Assembly: GCA_003539495.1 (NCBI GenBank)
Contig: DPPB01000026.1
Location: 1 to 15,122 of the forward strand
Source: Oscillibacter sp.
GTDB lineage: Bacteria; Bacillota; Clostridia; Oscillospirales; Oscillospiraceae
DNA: 15,122 bases
Direction of reading: 5' to 3'
The translations under genes were made by a program, and so were the position numbers. This document shows, piece by piece, positions 1-7,601 of the stretch; position 1 is the stretch's first letter, and every line of letters starts with the position of its first letter. Under the pieces are notes generated by a model. That model was not told where the DNA came from. It saw nothing but the letters and a program-made list of their open reading frames with translations, and made no database searches.

Positions 1-678
1 CTGCCGCAGGGGGAGGCGTGGGCACTGGTGGGCCCCTCCGGCGGCGGCAAGACCACCATCGCCCGGCTGATCCCGCGCTTTTTCGATGTGCAGGCAGGGG
101 CGGTGCTCTTGGGCGGACGGGATGTGCGCAGCATCCCCACCGCGGAGCTGATGGAGCAGATATCCTTTGTCTTTCAGGAGGTGCGCCTGTTTAAGAAGAG
201 CATCCGAGACAACATCCGCGCCGCGAGGCCGGACGCCACCGAGGCGGAGATATTACAAGCGGCACAGCTGGCCCAGTGCGGCGATATTCTGGAAAAGACA
301 CCGGGCGGGCTGGACGCCGTGATCGGCGCCAAGGGCGTGTACCTCTCCGGCGGCGAGATGCAGCGCATCGCGCTGGCCCGGGCGATCTTAAAGGACGCGC
401 CCATCGTGGTGCTGGATGAGGCCAGCTCCTTTGCAGACCCGGAGAACGAGGCGAAGATACAAAAGGCCTTCGAGGCGCTGATGAAGGGCAAAACCGTGCT
501 GATGATCGCCCACCGCCTGTCCACGGTGCGGAACATGGATCGCATCCTCGTCATCCGGGACGGCGAGATCGCCGAGGAAGGAAAGCACGACGAGCTTCTT
601 GAAAGGGGCGGCGTATACGCCGCCATGTGGGAGGAATACCAAAAGGCCGCGCAGTGGAAGGTAGGAGGTGCCGCATGA
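1..678 (+). CDS. ABC half-transporter, C-terminal ATPase part (5' end outside window)
   Basis: This is the nucleotide-binding domain of a fused membrane/ATPase ABC protein; the frame is open to the left edge, so the membrane domain lies upstream. In the 225 visible residues, Walker A (GPSGGGKTT) is at 11-19, the Q-loop at about 58-60 (VFQ), the signature LSGGE at 115-119, Walker B (IVVLDE) at 135-140 and the H-loop (IAHR) near 169-172. The D-loop reads SSFADPE instead of the usual SALD. The stop overlaps the start of the next ABC gene (ATGA), so the two are translationally coupled and probably form a heterodimer. Family knowledge: adjacent pairs of this type include the YbtP/YbtQ and IrtA/IrtB siderophore importers as well as drug exporters. 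The substrate cannot be read here; iron or metallophore transport is a guess from architecture. Confidence 0.9.
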   Translation: MPQGEAWALVGPSGGGKTTIARLIPRFFDVQAGAVLLGGRDVRSIPTAELMEQISFVFQEVRLFKKSIRDNIRAARPDATEAEILQAAQLAQCGDILEKTPGGLDAVIGAKGVYLSGGEMQRIALARAILKDAPIVVLDEASSFADPENEAKIQKAFEALMKGKTVLMIAHRLSTVRNMDRILVIRDGEIAEEGKHDELLERGGVYAAMWEEYQKAAQWKVGGAA

Positions 679-2417
679 TCGAACGCATCCGCAAAAAATA
701 CGCCATGACGGAGAAGGGCGCAAAAGACTATGTGGCCGCCGTGTTCTGGTCCGTACTGGTCAACATCAGCAAAATGCTGCCGGTGGGCGTGCTGGCCACG
801 GCACTCTCCGGCATCGTAGAGGCGCTGACAAACGGCACCGACCCAAGGGCGGGGCTTACGCGCTTTCTGGCCGCGGGCGTTCTTGCCCTCGCCGCGCTCT
901 TTGTGACCTTCCTGATCCAGTACAAGGCCCTATACGAAGCCACCTACCGGGAGAGTGCCAACCGCCGCATCCGGCTGGCGGAGGTGCTGCGCCAGCTCCC
1001 GCTGTCCTTCTTCGGAAAACGTGACCTGACCGACCTGACCACCACCATCATGGGGGATACGGAGACGCTGGAAAAGGCATTCTCCCACTTTTACCCCGCC
1101 ATGCACGGCGCGCTCATCTCCACGGCGCTGATTTCCGCAGGTATGCTGCTTTACGACTGGCGGATGGCACTGGCTCTTTTGTGGGTGGTGCCCGCGTCGC
1201 TGCTGATGGTCTATCTCTCCCGGCGCATGGAAAAGCGGCATATAAAAAGGGGTCTCGTCACTCGCCGCGCGGCCACCGACGCCATGCAGGAGGTGCTGGA
1301 GTGTGCGCCGGAGATCAAGGCGTGCAACCAAAAGGCGCGGTATATCGCTGACCTGAACCGCAGGCTGGACGAGGCGGAGCAGGACACCATCCGGGGCGAG
1401 CTGTTCACAGGCTCCGTGGTCACGGCGGCACAGTCCTTTCTAAAGCTGGGCATCGCCACAACCGTCCTCGCGGGGGTAACGCTGATGAGCCGCGGCGACC
1501 TGGCGCTGATCCCGTTTCTGATGTTCCTTATCGCCGCCACCCGGGTATATGACCCCATCGGCTCCATGTTTGCCAACATGGCCGCAGTTTTCGCCTGCGA
1601 GGTGCGCATCGAGCGTATGCAGGAGATCGAGAGCGAAAAGCGCATGACCGGCCTGACCGAATATGATCCCGATGGCTACGACATCCGCTTTGAGCACGTG
1701 ACCTTTGCCTACCGGGAAAAAGAGGATGTGCTAAGAGACGTCTCCTTTACGGCGAAGCAGGGACAGGTGACGGCACTGGTGGGCCCCTCCGGCGGCGGCA
1801 AATCCACGGCAGCCAAGCTGGCAGCCCGCTTCTGGGATCCGACGGAGGGAACGGTGCGGCTGGGCGGCGTGGATGTGTCCACGATGGACGGCGAGGCACT
1901 GCTGAAAAACTACGCCATCGTATTTCAGGATGTGGTGTTGTTTGCGGATACCGTGATGGAAAACATCCGTCTCGGCAAGTGGGACGCCACCGACGAGGAG
2001 GTGCTGGCGGCGGCGAAGGCGGCGCAGTGTGACGCCTTTGTATCCAAGCTGCCGGACGGCTACCATACCCTGATCGGGGAAAACGGCTCCCGGCTCTCCG
2101 GCGGTGAGCGGCAGCGCATCTCCATTGCCCGCGCCATCTTGAAGGACGCGCCGGTGATTTTGCTGGATGAGGCCACGGCCTCGCTGGACGTGGAAAATGA
2201 AACGGCGGTGCAGGCGGCGCTGTCCGGATTGATCAAGGATAAGACAGTGCTCATCATCGCGCACCGCATGCGTACCGTCATGAACGCCGATCAGATCGTC
2301 CTGCTCTCCGGCGGCCGCGTGGTGGAGATGGGTTCTCCGGCCGAGCTGCTGAAAAAGAACGGCCTGTTCCGCCATATGGCGCAGCTTCAGAGCGAGAGCA
2401 TGGAGTGGACGGCGTAG
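675..2417 (+). CDS. ABC transporter, fused permease and ATPase (partner half-transporter)
   Basis: This is a full-length 580-residue half-transporter. Membrane segments lie in about residues 20-300 (ABC transmembrane type 1 fold), followed by an ATPase domain: Walker A GPSGGGKST 370-378, Q-loop VFQD 416-419, signature LSGGE 474-478, Walker B VILLDE 494-499, D-loop SLD 503-505 and H-loop His530. All catalytic motifs are intact. The ATG at 675 is chosen because AGGAGG (663-668) lies just upstream and the ATG overlaps the preceding stop; an earlier in-frame start would run far into the upstream gene. It most likely pairs with the upstream protein as a heterodimer. The substrate is unknown; YbtPQ/IrtAB-like metallophore uptake or export of a small molecule are both possible. 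Confidence 0.93.
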   Translation: MIERIRKKYAMTEKGAKDYVAAVFWSVLVNISKMLPVGVLATALSGIVEALTNGTDPRAGLTRFLAAGVLALAALFVTFLIQYKALYEATYRESANRRIRLAEVLRQLPLSFFGKRDLTDLTTTIMGDTETLEKAFSHFYPAMHGALISTALISAGMLLYDWRMALALLWVVPASLLMVYLSRRMEKRHIKRGLVTRRAATDAMQEVLECAPEIKACNQKARYIADLNRRLDEAEQDTIRGELFTGSVVTAAQSFLKLGIATTVLAGVTLMSRGDLALIPFLMFLIAATRVYDPIGSMFANMAAVFACEVRIERMQEIESEKRMTGLTEYDPDGYDIRFEHVTFAYREKEDVLRDVSFTAKQGQVTALVGPSGGGKSTAAKLAARFWDPTEGTVRLGGVDVSTMDGEALLKNYAIVFQDVVLFADTVMENIRLGKWDATDEEVLAAAKAAQCDAFVSKLPDGYHTLIGENGSRLSGGERQRISIARAILKDAPVILLDEATASLDVENETAVQAALSGLIKDKTVLIIAHRMRTVMNADQIVLLSGGRVVEMGSPAELLKKNGLFRHMAQLQSESMEWTA

Positions 2418-2476
2418 AAAACCCCGAGGAAAACAGGATCCTGAGTACAATATTGGAAAACAAAGTGTCGAAAACA

Positions 2477-2482
2477 AGGAGG
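2477..2482 (+). promoter_or_regulatory. Ribosome binding site of the ECF S component
   Basis: A consensus AGGAGG sits 5 bases before the ATG at 2488. The 70-bp gap after the ABC pair shows no clear terminator or promoter, so read-through from the ABC genes is plausible. Confidence 0.7.
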
Positions 2483-2487
2483 AGTTT

Positions 2488-3090
2488 ATGAAAAAAATAA
2501 ATAAATGGTCTGTCAGGGATGTGATCACCACGGTGCTGCTCTCCGCAGTGCTGATCGTGATCCAGCTCGTCGTCAATATGGTCTGCATGGCCAACGACTT
2601 TGTCAGTATGGTGCTGTCGGTGGGGATCACCATGTTCTTCTGCGCGCCGGTCTATATGCTCATGGTCAGCCGGATCGGAAAGCGTTTTGTGACGCTGATC
2701 TATATGACGATCCTCGGCGTGATTTTCCTGCTGATGGGAAACTGGTTCTTGCTTCCTTATTATGTTCTTGTGGGGATCCTCTGCGAGGCGATTCTCTGGA
2801 AGGAAGGCTCCTGCCAAAAGCCGAAACGGCTGACCGCCGCCTGGACGGCGGCAAGCCTGCTGTACAACGGGGTCAATCTGCTGCCCATCTGGTTCTTCTG
2901 GGATACCTACTACGATTTTGCGCTGGCAAGCGGCATGGAGCAGAGCTACATCGATTCCTATGTGCGTTACTACACCTCTCCCGGCTGGCTGGCCCTTATC
3001 CTGCTGTTCACGACGCTGATGGGCTTTTTAGGCTGCATGGTGGGAAGCCGGCTGATCCGCAGGCATTTTCAGAAGGCCGGCGTTCTATGA
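2488..3090 (+). CDS. Putative ECF transporter S component (Trep_Strep/MptD-like)
   Basis: This is a 200-residue, very hydrophobic protein with about six membrane segments (approx. 15-35, 42-60, 63-90, 108-125, 145-155 and 165-185) and a basic C-terminus. Length and hydrophobic pattern fit the Trep_Strep family, annotated elsewhere as MptD-like putative S components of energy-coupling-factor transporters. In such systems the S component binds the substrate and docks on a T protein plus two ATPases. That assignment is supported by the next two genes, which supply exactly those parts, with the first overlapping this gene's stop (ATGA). The substrate of this family is not established, and no binding residues can be named from sequence. 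AGGAGG precedes the ATG at 2488. Confidence 0.8.
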   Translation: MKKINKWSVRDVITTVLLSAVLIVIQLVVNMVCMANDFVSMVLSVGITMFFCAPVYMLMVSRIGKRFVTLIYMTILGVIFLLMGNWFLLPYYVLVGILCEAILWKEGSCQKPKRLTAAWTAASLLYNGVNLLPIWFFWDTYYDFALASGMEQSYIDSYVRYYTSPGWLALILLFTTLMGFLGCMVGSRLIRRHFQKAGVL

Positions 3091-3785
3091 GAGCGGACGC
3101 ATCCTTTGCGGTGCCGGTCAAGCTGTGGGCGCTGCTGTGCGTCTTTGCCGGAGTAACCATCGGCGGGAATGTGCTGCTCACCTGCATCCTGACCGGCGGG
3201 GCGCTTCTTTATCTCGTCCTGCAGCGGAACTTCCGCCTTGCCGCGTCCTATGGCTGCTTTTATCTGCTGCTGGCGCTGCTGCTGTACGGCATCCGCTTCC
3301 ACGGGCTGCGCATGCCGGTTTTTTCGGAATTTTATGTTCTGATGTTCTGGAATCTGTCACCGATCTTTCTGGTGTCATGGGATCTGATCACCACGCCGCC
3401 GGGGATGCTCTCCGCGTTTTTATCCCGCCTCCGTATGCCCACCCCGTTCATTCTCGGGCTTCTTGTGGTTTTTCGCTTCTTCCCTACTATGCGGACGGAG
3501 CTGAAAGGCGTAGGCAGGTCCATGAAAAACCGAGGGCTGACCGCAGCGGGACAGCTGCTCGCACATCCCGTGCAGAGCATGGAGCATGTGCTGGTTCCGT
3601 TTCTTCTTCGGGTATTGCAGCTCGCCGATCAGCTTTCCGTTTCCGCTGTTGCAAGAGGCGCGGAGCGTCCGGGCGTGCGCGGCAGCTATTATGAAAAAAG
3701 GGCCGGGACGCGGGATCACATCGCGGCAGCAGTATGTGCGATAGTCACGGCTTCCTATTTGGTTTTGGAAAGGAGCATGGCATGA
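3087..3785 (+). CDS. ecfT: ECF transporter transmembrane component (EcfT-like)
   Basis: This 232-residue membrane protein has four to six hydrophobic segments in residues 10-130, then a cytoplasmic coupling region, then a last segment at about 212-226. Two short Arg-Gly motifs, Asn-Arg-Gly 148-150 and Ala-Arg-Gly 189-191, match the paired motifs by which EcfT proteins contact the ATPases. The ATG at 3087 overlaps the stop of the S component and the gene's stop overlaps the start of the ATPase gene, so S, T and A genes are translationally coupled. No strong ribosome site precedes this start, which fits coupling. As the T subunit it should transmit ATP hydrolysis to the S component. Confidence 0.85.
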   Translation: MRADASFAVPVKLWALLCVFAGVTIGGNVLLTCILTGGALLYLVLQRNFRLAASYGCFYLLLALLLYGIRFHGLRMPVFSEFYVLMFWNLSPIFLVSWDLITTPPGMLSAFLSRLRMPTPFILGLLVVFRFFPTMRTELKGVGRSMKNRGLTAAGQLLAHPVQSMEHVLVPFLLRVLQLADQLSVSAVARGAERPGVRGSYYEKRAGTRDHIAAAVCAIVTASYLVLERSMA

Positions 3786-5188
3786 TCGAGCTTACACACG
3801 CTTCCTTTCAATACGAAAACTCGGACAGAGGCGTACAGGACATTTCCCTTTCGGTAAAACGCGGCGAATGCGTCGTGCTGACGGGGCTCTCCGGCTGCGG
3901 CAAGACCACCGTGACAAGGCTTGTCAACGGGCTTGCGCCGTCCTATTACCCCGGAGCCTTCAGCGGAAGCGTGAGGATAGACGGCAAGGACATATCAAGG
4001 CTTTCCACATGGGAGATCGGGTGTTTGGTGGGAAGCGTTTTTCAGGACCCCAAAAGCCAGTTCTTTTCCTCTGAGCTTGCCGGAGAGGTGGCCTTTCCCT
4101 GCGAGAATTACGGCCTGTCCGCCCGGGAGATACGGGAGAGGACGGACGCCGCCATAGAGGCATTGAAGCTGTCCCGTTTGAGGGACAGGGCAGTTGACGT
4201 CCTCTCAAGCGGAGAAAAGCAGCGGGCGGCCATTGCGTCCGTATATGCCATGAAGCCAAAGGCCTTTGTGTGCGATGAGCCGACGGCTAACCTCGACGCC
4301 GCCGGGACAAGGCAGCTTGCGCAGACCCTCCGGCAGATCAAGGAGCAGGGCTTTACCCTGCTCCTCGCGGAGCATCGGATCGACTGGCTGATGGGGATCG
4401 CAGACCGGTTTTTATATCTGCGGGACGGCAGAATAGCGGCTGAGTATGCGCCACGGGACTTACTTCTTCTTCCGGAAACAGACGTCTTAGGCATGGGTCT
4501 GCGCTCTCCGCATGAGGGAAAGAGCCTTCCCGTTCGCTCCGTATTGGACGAAAGCCCTGCCGTCTTGAAGACAGCAGGGCTCTCGAAAAGAATACGCAAC
4601 GAAGTTATTTTTGAGGATATTTCGCTGTCCGTTCCAGAGGGCAGCGTGACCGCCATAACGGGGCAAAACGGCGCGGGGAAAACCACCCTTGCGCAGATCC
4701 TCTGCGGGCTGGCAAGGCAGACAAGGGGACATATCCTGATAGATGGAAAAAAAGTAAGAGCGGCCGTCCGGCGCAGGGATATCTATTACTGCGGCAATGA
4801 CACGTCAACGCAGTTCTTTACGGCAAGCGTGGCGGAGGAGCTGCTGCTGAATACCAGATTGACGGAAGAAAGCAAAAGCCATGCAAGGAATCTGCTCAAC
4901 GAGCTTGGCCTTTACGAGTACAGGGACGCGCACCCGTCCGCCCTGTCCGGTGGACAGAAGCAGCGGCTTGCCATTGCCTGCGCCATCTTTTCTGGTCGCA
5001 GGATACTGATTCTTGATGAGCCCACCAGCGGACTTGACGGACAGAATATGCGCCTGATTGCGGAAAGGCTGAGAAGCGAAGCGCGGAACGGCAGAACCAT
5101 TCTCGTGATCACCCACGACAGGGAGCTGATCGAGAGCTGCTGCGATAACGTTGTGGAGGTCGGTACAAAGCCCAGCGAGGTACAGTGA
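3782..5188 (+). CDS. ECF transporter double ATPase (two fused ABC domains)
   Basis: This 468-residue soluble protein carries two complete ABC ATPase domains in tandem. Domain 1: Walker A GLSGCGKTT 35-43, Q-loop VFQDP 86-90, signature LSSGE 141-145, Walker B AFVCDE 161-166, H-loop His198. Domain 2: Walker A GQNGAGKTT 294-302, signature LSGGQ 388-392, Walker B ILILDE 408-413, H-loop His445. Many ECF systems use two separate ATPases (EcfA1/EcfA2); here both are one polypeptide. In domain 2 the Q-loop region reads CGNDTSTQFF (337-346), with Asp in place of the usual first Gln. ATG 3782 overlaps the ecfT stop; an earlier in-frame start would lie inside ecfT. Last gene of the operon; a dedicated transporter is more likely than a shared ECF module because the S component is adjacent. 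Confidence 0.92.
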   Translation: MIELTHASFQYENSDRGVQDISLSVKRGECVVLTGLSGCGKTTVTRLVNGLAPSYYPGAFSGSVRIDGKDISRLSTWEIGCLVGSVFQDPKSQFFSSELAGEVAFPCENYGLSAREIRERTDAAIEALKLSRLRDRAVDVLSSGEKQRAAIASVYAMKPKAFVCDEPTANLDAAGTRQLAQTLRQIKEQGFTLLLAEHRIDWLMGIADRFLYLRDGRIAAEYAPRDLLLLPETDVLGMGLRSPHEGKSLPVRSVLDESPAVLKTAGLSKRIRNEVIFEDISLSVPEGSVTAITGQNGAGKTTLAQILCGLARQTRGHILIDGKKVRAAVRRRDIYYCGNDTSTQFFTASVAEELLLNTRLTEESKSHARNLLNELGLYEYRDAHPSALSGGQKQRLAIACAIFSGRRILILDEPTSGLDGQNMRLIAERLRSEARNGRTILVITHDRELIESCCDNVVEVGTKPSEVQ

Positions 5189-5533
5189 ACACCTTTTGCC
5201 ATTGAGCCAACGCGGGTCAAATGCATGAATGTTACTTTGCGTTGCTTGCCGCAACGGTGTTGTTGCTGCTTATACGAGCCTTTCCACCTATATGGAGCTG
5301 CCCTTGATCGCGGACGGCTACTGGAAAATGGTGGATCGAAACCCAGGAACGAGCGCATACACAAATGTTTCCCTATGCGTATATGATTGGGCGACAGACG
5401 CCGCATACCTCTTGGCAATGGACATCTAACGACAAGCAGCAGCACCCCGGACGTTTCATTGTCCGGGGTGCTGCTGCTTATCTCGTGATCGAAGCGTGGC
5501 ACGGAATTTCCGGTTGATACGACCCACGCTGCC
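5189..5533. other. Intergenic stretch between convergent operons, no recognised gene
   Basis: This 345-bp region lies between the convergent ECF and zinc operons. The only open frame of note is a 66-codon one (5229-5429) with no ribosome site and no family resemblance. A small 6-bp hairpin (5240-5245 with 5251-5256) and a strong 19-bp hairpin (5434-5479) are present. The middle part, 5260-5430, may be decayed coding sequence, but I cannot identify any ancestor. Confidence 0.6.
5434..5479. terminator. Perfect 19-bp hairpin, probable bidirectional terminator
   Basis: Arms 5434-5452 and 5461-5479 are exact reverse complements around an 8-nt loop. It lies between convergent genes, as expected for a shared terminator. 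No proper T-run follows on either strand, so termination efficiency is uncertain. Confidence 0.65.
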
Positions 5534-6028
5534 TCAGTTTACAAACGATGCGTTTCCCAGCCGGTAGTACCGGCAACCATCCTCCTCGTACCATTCAAAC
5601 GTACCCACCACGGTGATCTCTGCCCCCAGCTCCGGATACTCATCAGGATAGGTATGTTCGCCAGTTAGGATAAATTCAAGCCCCTGTGAGCAGCAGGCGG
5701 TGGCATCGGCGATCACGCAGGCAAATCGAGCTGTGGATTCATCGGACGTGCCATCTGTATTGTATACATATCCAATGGCAAATTGTCCCTTCATTTTAAC
5801 AGTTTTCCCGATGTAGTCATCCGGGAAGGACATCATGCTGTACACCTCAGAATAGACCATGGTGCTGCTGAGGACGGTCAGATCCACATCTATGCCGCCG
5901 GTGCCCTGGCTTTGTGATGCAGGCGGTGTGTCCGCCGCGCCATCGGCGCCGTTGTTGTCCTTCGTTCCGCAGGCGGCAAGGGAGCAGAGCAGCAGAGCCG
6001 CCAGCAGCGCGCAAAACAGCTTTTTCAT
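5534..6028 (-). CDS. Lipoprotein of the zinc operon, possible OB-fold domain
   Basis: This 164-residue secreted lipoprotein has a signal peptide with lipobox LAAC (Cys20), a low-complexity tether (about 22-48) and a compact domain (about 50-164). The domain contains GKTVKMKGQF (74-83) and EITVVGTFEWYEE (137-149), a pattern suggesting a small beta-barrel of OB type, plus an unusual Cys-Cys pair (112-113) and Cys152. Similar lipoproteins accompany zinc ABC genes in other Firmicutes, but I know of no established function; zinc chaperoning or a permease accessory role is inference. Its ATG overlaps the stop of the permease gene (ATGA), tying it firmly to the zinc operon, of which it is the last gene. 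Confidence 0.8.
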   Translation of the reverse strand: MKKLFCALLAALLLCSLAACGTKDNNGADGAADTPPASQSQGTGGIDVDLTVLSSTMVYSEVYSMMSFPDDYIGKTVKMKGQFAIGYVYNTDGTSDESTARFACVIADATACCSQGLEFILTGEHTYPDEYPELGAEITVVGTFEWYEEDGCRYYRLGNASFVN

Positions 6029-6879
6029 TTTCTAGCACCTCCAATAACGGTTCCCGCCAACCATGACAGGGCGAATGCGGCGATCTGAACGGCGACGATG
6101 GTTGAGCCCACCGGCGTACCAGCGAGAATGGACGCCAGAATGCCGATCAGCGCACAGAAAACCGAAAGGACTGCCGCGCAGATCGTCACGCTGCGGAAGC
6201 TCTTGAACATCCGCATAGCGGACAGCGCCGGGAAGATCACCAGTGCGGAGATCAGCAGGGAGCCGACCAGATTCATGGCCAGCACGATGATAACGGCAAC
6301 AACGACGGCGATCAGCAGATTGTAAAGTCCCGCCTTCGTGCCGGTCGCCCTTGCGAAACTCTCGTCAAAAGTCACGGCGAAGATCTTATTGTAAAACAGG
6401 ATGAACACCGCCACCACCAGCACCGACATTCCCACGCACAGCCATACCTCTGCGGGGGACAGTGTCAGAATGGAGGTGGAGCCGAACAGCGTGCTGCACA
6501 CATCGCCCGAAAGATTGGACGAGGTGGAGAAAATGTTCATCAGAAGATACCCGATAGCCAGTGCTCCCACCGAGATCATGGCGATGGCGGCATCGCCCTT
6601 GATTTTCGTGTTCTGTCCGGTGCGCAGGAGCAGCACGGCACTGAGGATGGTAATGATCATTACAAGGGGCATTTTGTTGGTGATCTGCAGCACGGCGGCA
6701 ATCGCCATTGCACCGAACGCCACATGGGACAGTCCATCACCGATGAAGGAAAATCGTTTCAGCACCAGCGTTACGCCCAGCAGAGAGGAGCAGAGCGCGA
6801 TCAGCACGCCCACCACCAGCGCATAGCGGACAAAGGGATATGCCCAATAGAGAGTCAGCTTTTCCAAGATAGCAGTCAT
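6025..6879 (-). CDS. znuB: Zinc ABC transporter permease (ABC-3 family)
   Basis: This 284-residue integral membrane protein has about eight hydrophobic segments and the GDGLSHVAFGA motif (47-57) typical of ABC-3 metal permeases (ZnuB, AdcB, MntB). Length matches the family. It should form the zinc channel across the cytoplasmic membrane, receiving metal from the receptor protein and energised by the ATPase encoded just upstream. Its ATG overlaps the stop of the ATPase gene and its own stop overlaps the start of the lipoprotein gene, so three genes are coupled. Zinc rather than manganese is assigned from the Zur-type regulator and ZinT domain in the same cluster. Confidence 0.93.
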   Translation of the reverse strand: MTAILEKLTLYWAYPFVRYALVVGVLIALCSSLLGVTLVLKRFSFIGDGLSHVAFGAMAIAAVLQITNKMPLVMIITILSAVLLLRTGQNTKIKGDAAIAMISVGALAIGYLLMNIFSTSSNLSGDVCSTLFGSTSILTLSPAEVWLCVGMSVLVVAVFILFYNKIFAVTFDESFARATGTKAGLYNLLIAVVVAVIIVLAMNLVGSLLISALVIFPALSAMRMFKSFRSVTICAAVLSVFCALIGILASILAGTPVGSTIVAVQIAAFALSWLAGTVIGGARK

Positions 6880-7589
6880 TGGCTGTCACCGCCCTTCTTC
6901 ACGTCAAACAGCCGCCCTTGCGGGCTTTGGAGATAGTCCGCCCTTGTCCCAAAGAAAACGGTGTCTCCAATATGCAGAATATGGCTGGCGTATCGGACGG
7001 CGGCAGCCACATCGTGAGAGATCATGATCACGGTGATGCCGTCCTCACGGTTGAGCTTTTCGATGAGCGTATACATTTCCGCCGTCACCTTGGGGTCAAG
7101 TCCCGAAACAGGCTCATCAAGAAGCAGCATTTTTTGCGTGGCGCACAGTGCGCGGGCAAGCAGCACCCGCTGCTGCTGTCCGCCGGACAGCTCGCGATAG
7201 CACCGCCTTGCAAGCCGGGTGATCTGCATCTTATCCATAGCCTCCGCTGCAAGCTGCTTTTCTTCTTTGTTATAAAAAGGGCGGCTGCCGCAGCGTCCCT
7301 GGCACCCGGAGAGAACGATCTCTCTCACGGCTGCCGGGAAGTCCTTTTGTACCACTGTCTGCTGCGGCAGATAGCCGATCTCGTTTTTCCTCAGCCCATC
7401 GCCCGTCAAAATTCTGCCGCTGATGGGCGTCTGCAAGCCGAGGATCGTTTTCATAAGAGTACTCTTGCCGGAGCCGTTTTCCCCTACGATGCAGAGATAG
7501 TCGCCTGCCAGGAGCTCAAAGCTGAGGTCTTGGAGAACGGACTGCCCATCGTAGCCGACACAGAGATTTTGACAAGTGAGCTGAGCCAT
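6876..7589 (-). CDS. znuC: Zinc ABC transporter ATPase
   Basis: This single-domain ATPase of 237 residues has Walker A GENGSGKST (36-44), Q-loop near LPQQ (74-77), signature LSGGQ (134-138), Walker B MLLLDE (154-159), D-loop SGLD (162-165) and H-loop SHD with His192. Length and motifs match ZnuC/AdcC-type ATPases. A good GGAGG lies before the ATG at 7589, 12 bp after the stop of the receptor gene. It powers zinc import through the adjacent permease. Confidence 0.94.
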   Translation of the reverse strand: MAQLTCQNLCVGYDGQSVLQDLSFELLAGDYLCIVGENGSGKSTLMKTILGLQTPISGRILTGDGLRKNEIGYLPQQTVVQKDFPAAVREIVLSGCQGRCGSRPFYNKEEKQLAAEAMDKMQITRLARRCYRELSGGQQQRVLLARALCATQKMLLLDEPVSGLDPKVTAEMYTLIEKLNREDGITVIMISHDVAAAVRYASHILHIGDTVFFGTRADYLQSPQGRLFDVKKGGDSQ

Positions 7590-7601
7590 AGACCTACCTC
7601 C

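Noticed and set aside
5229..5429. 66-codon + strand open frame after the ECF operon
   Set aside because: No ribosome site, no family resemblance and odd composition; kept only as possible remnant sequence.
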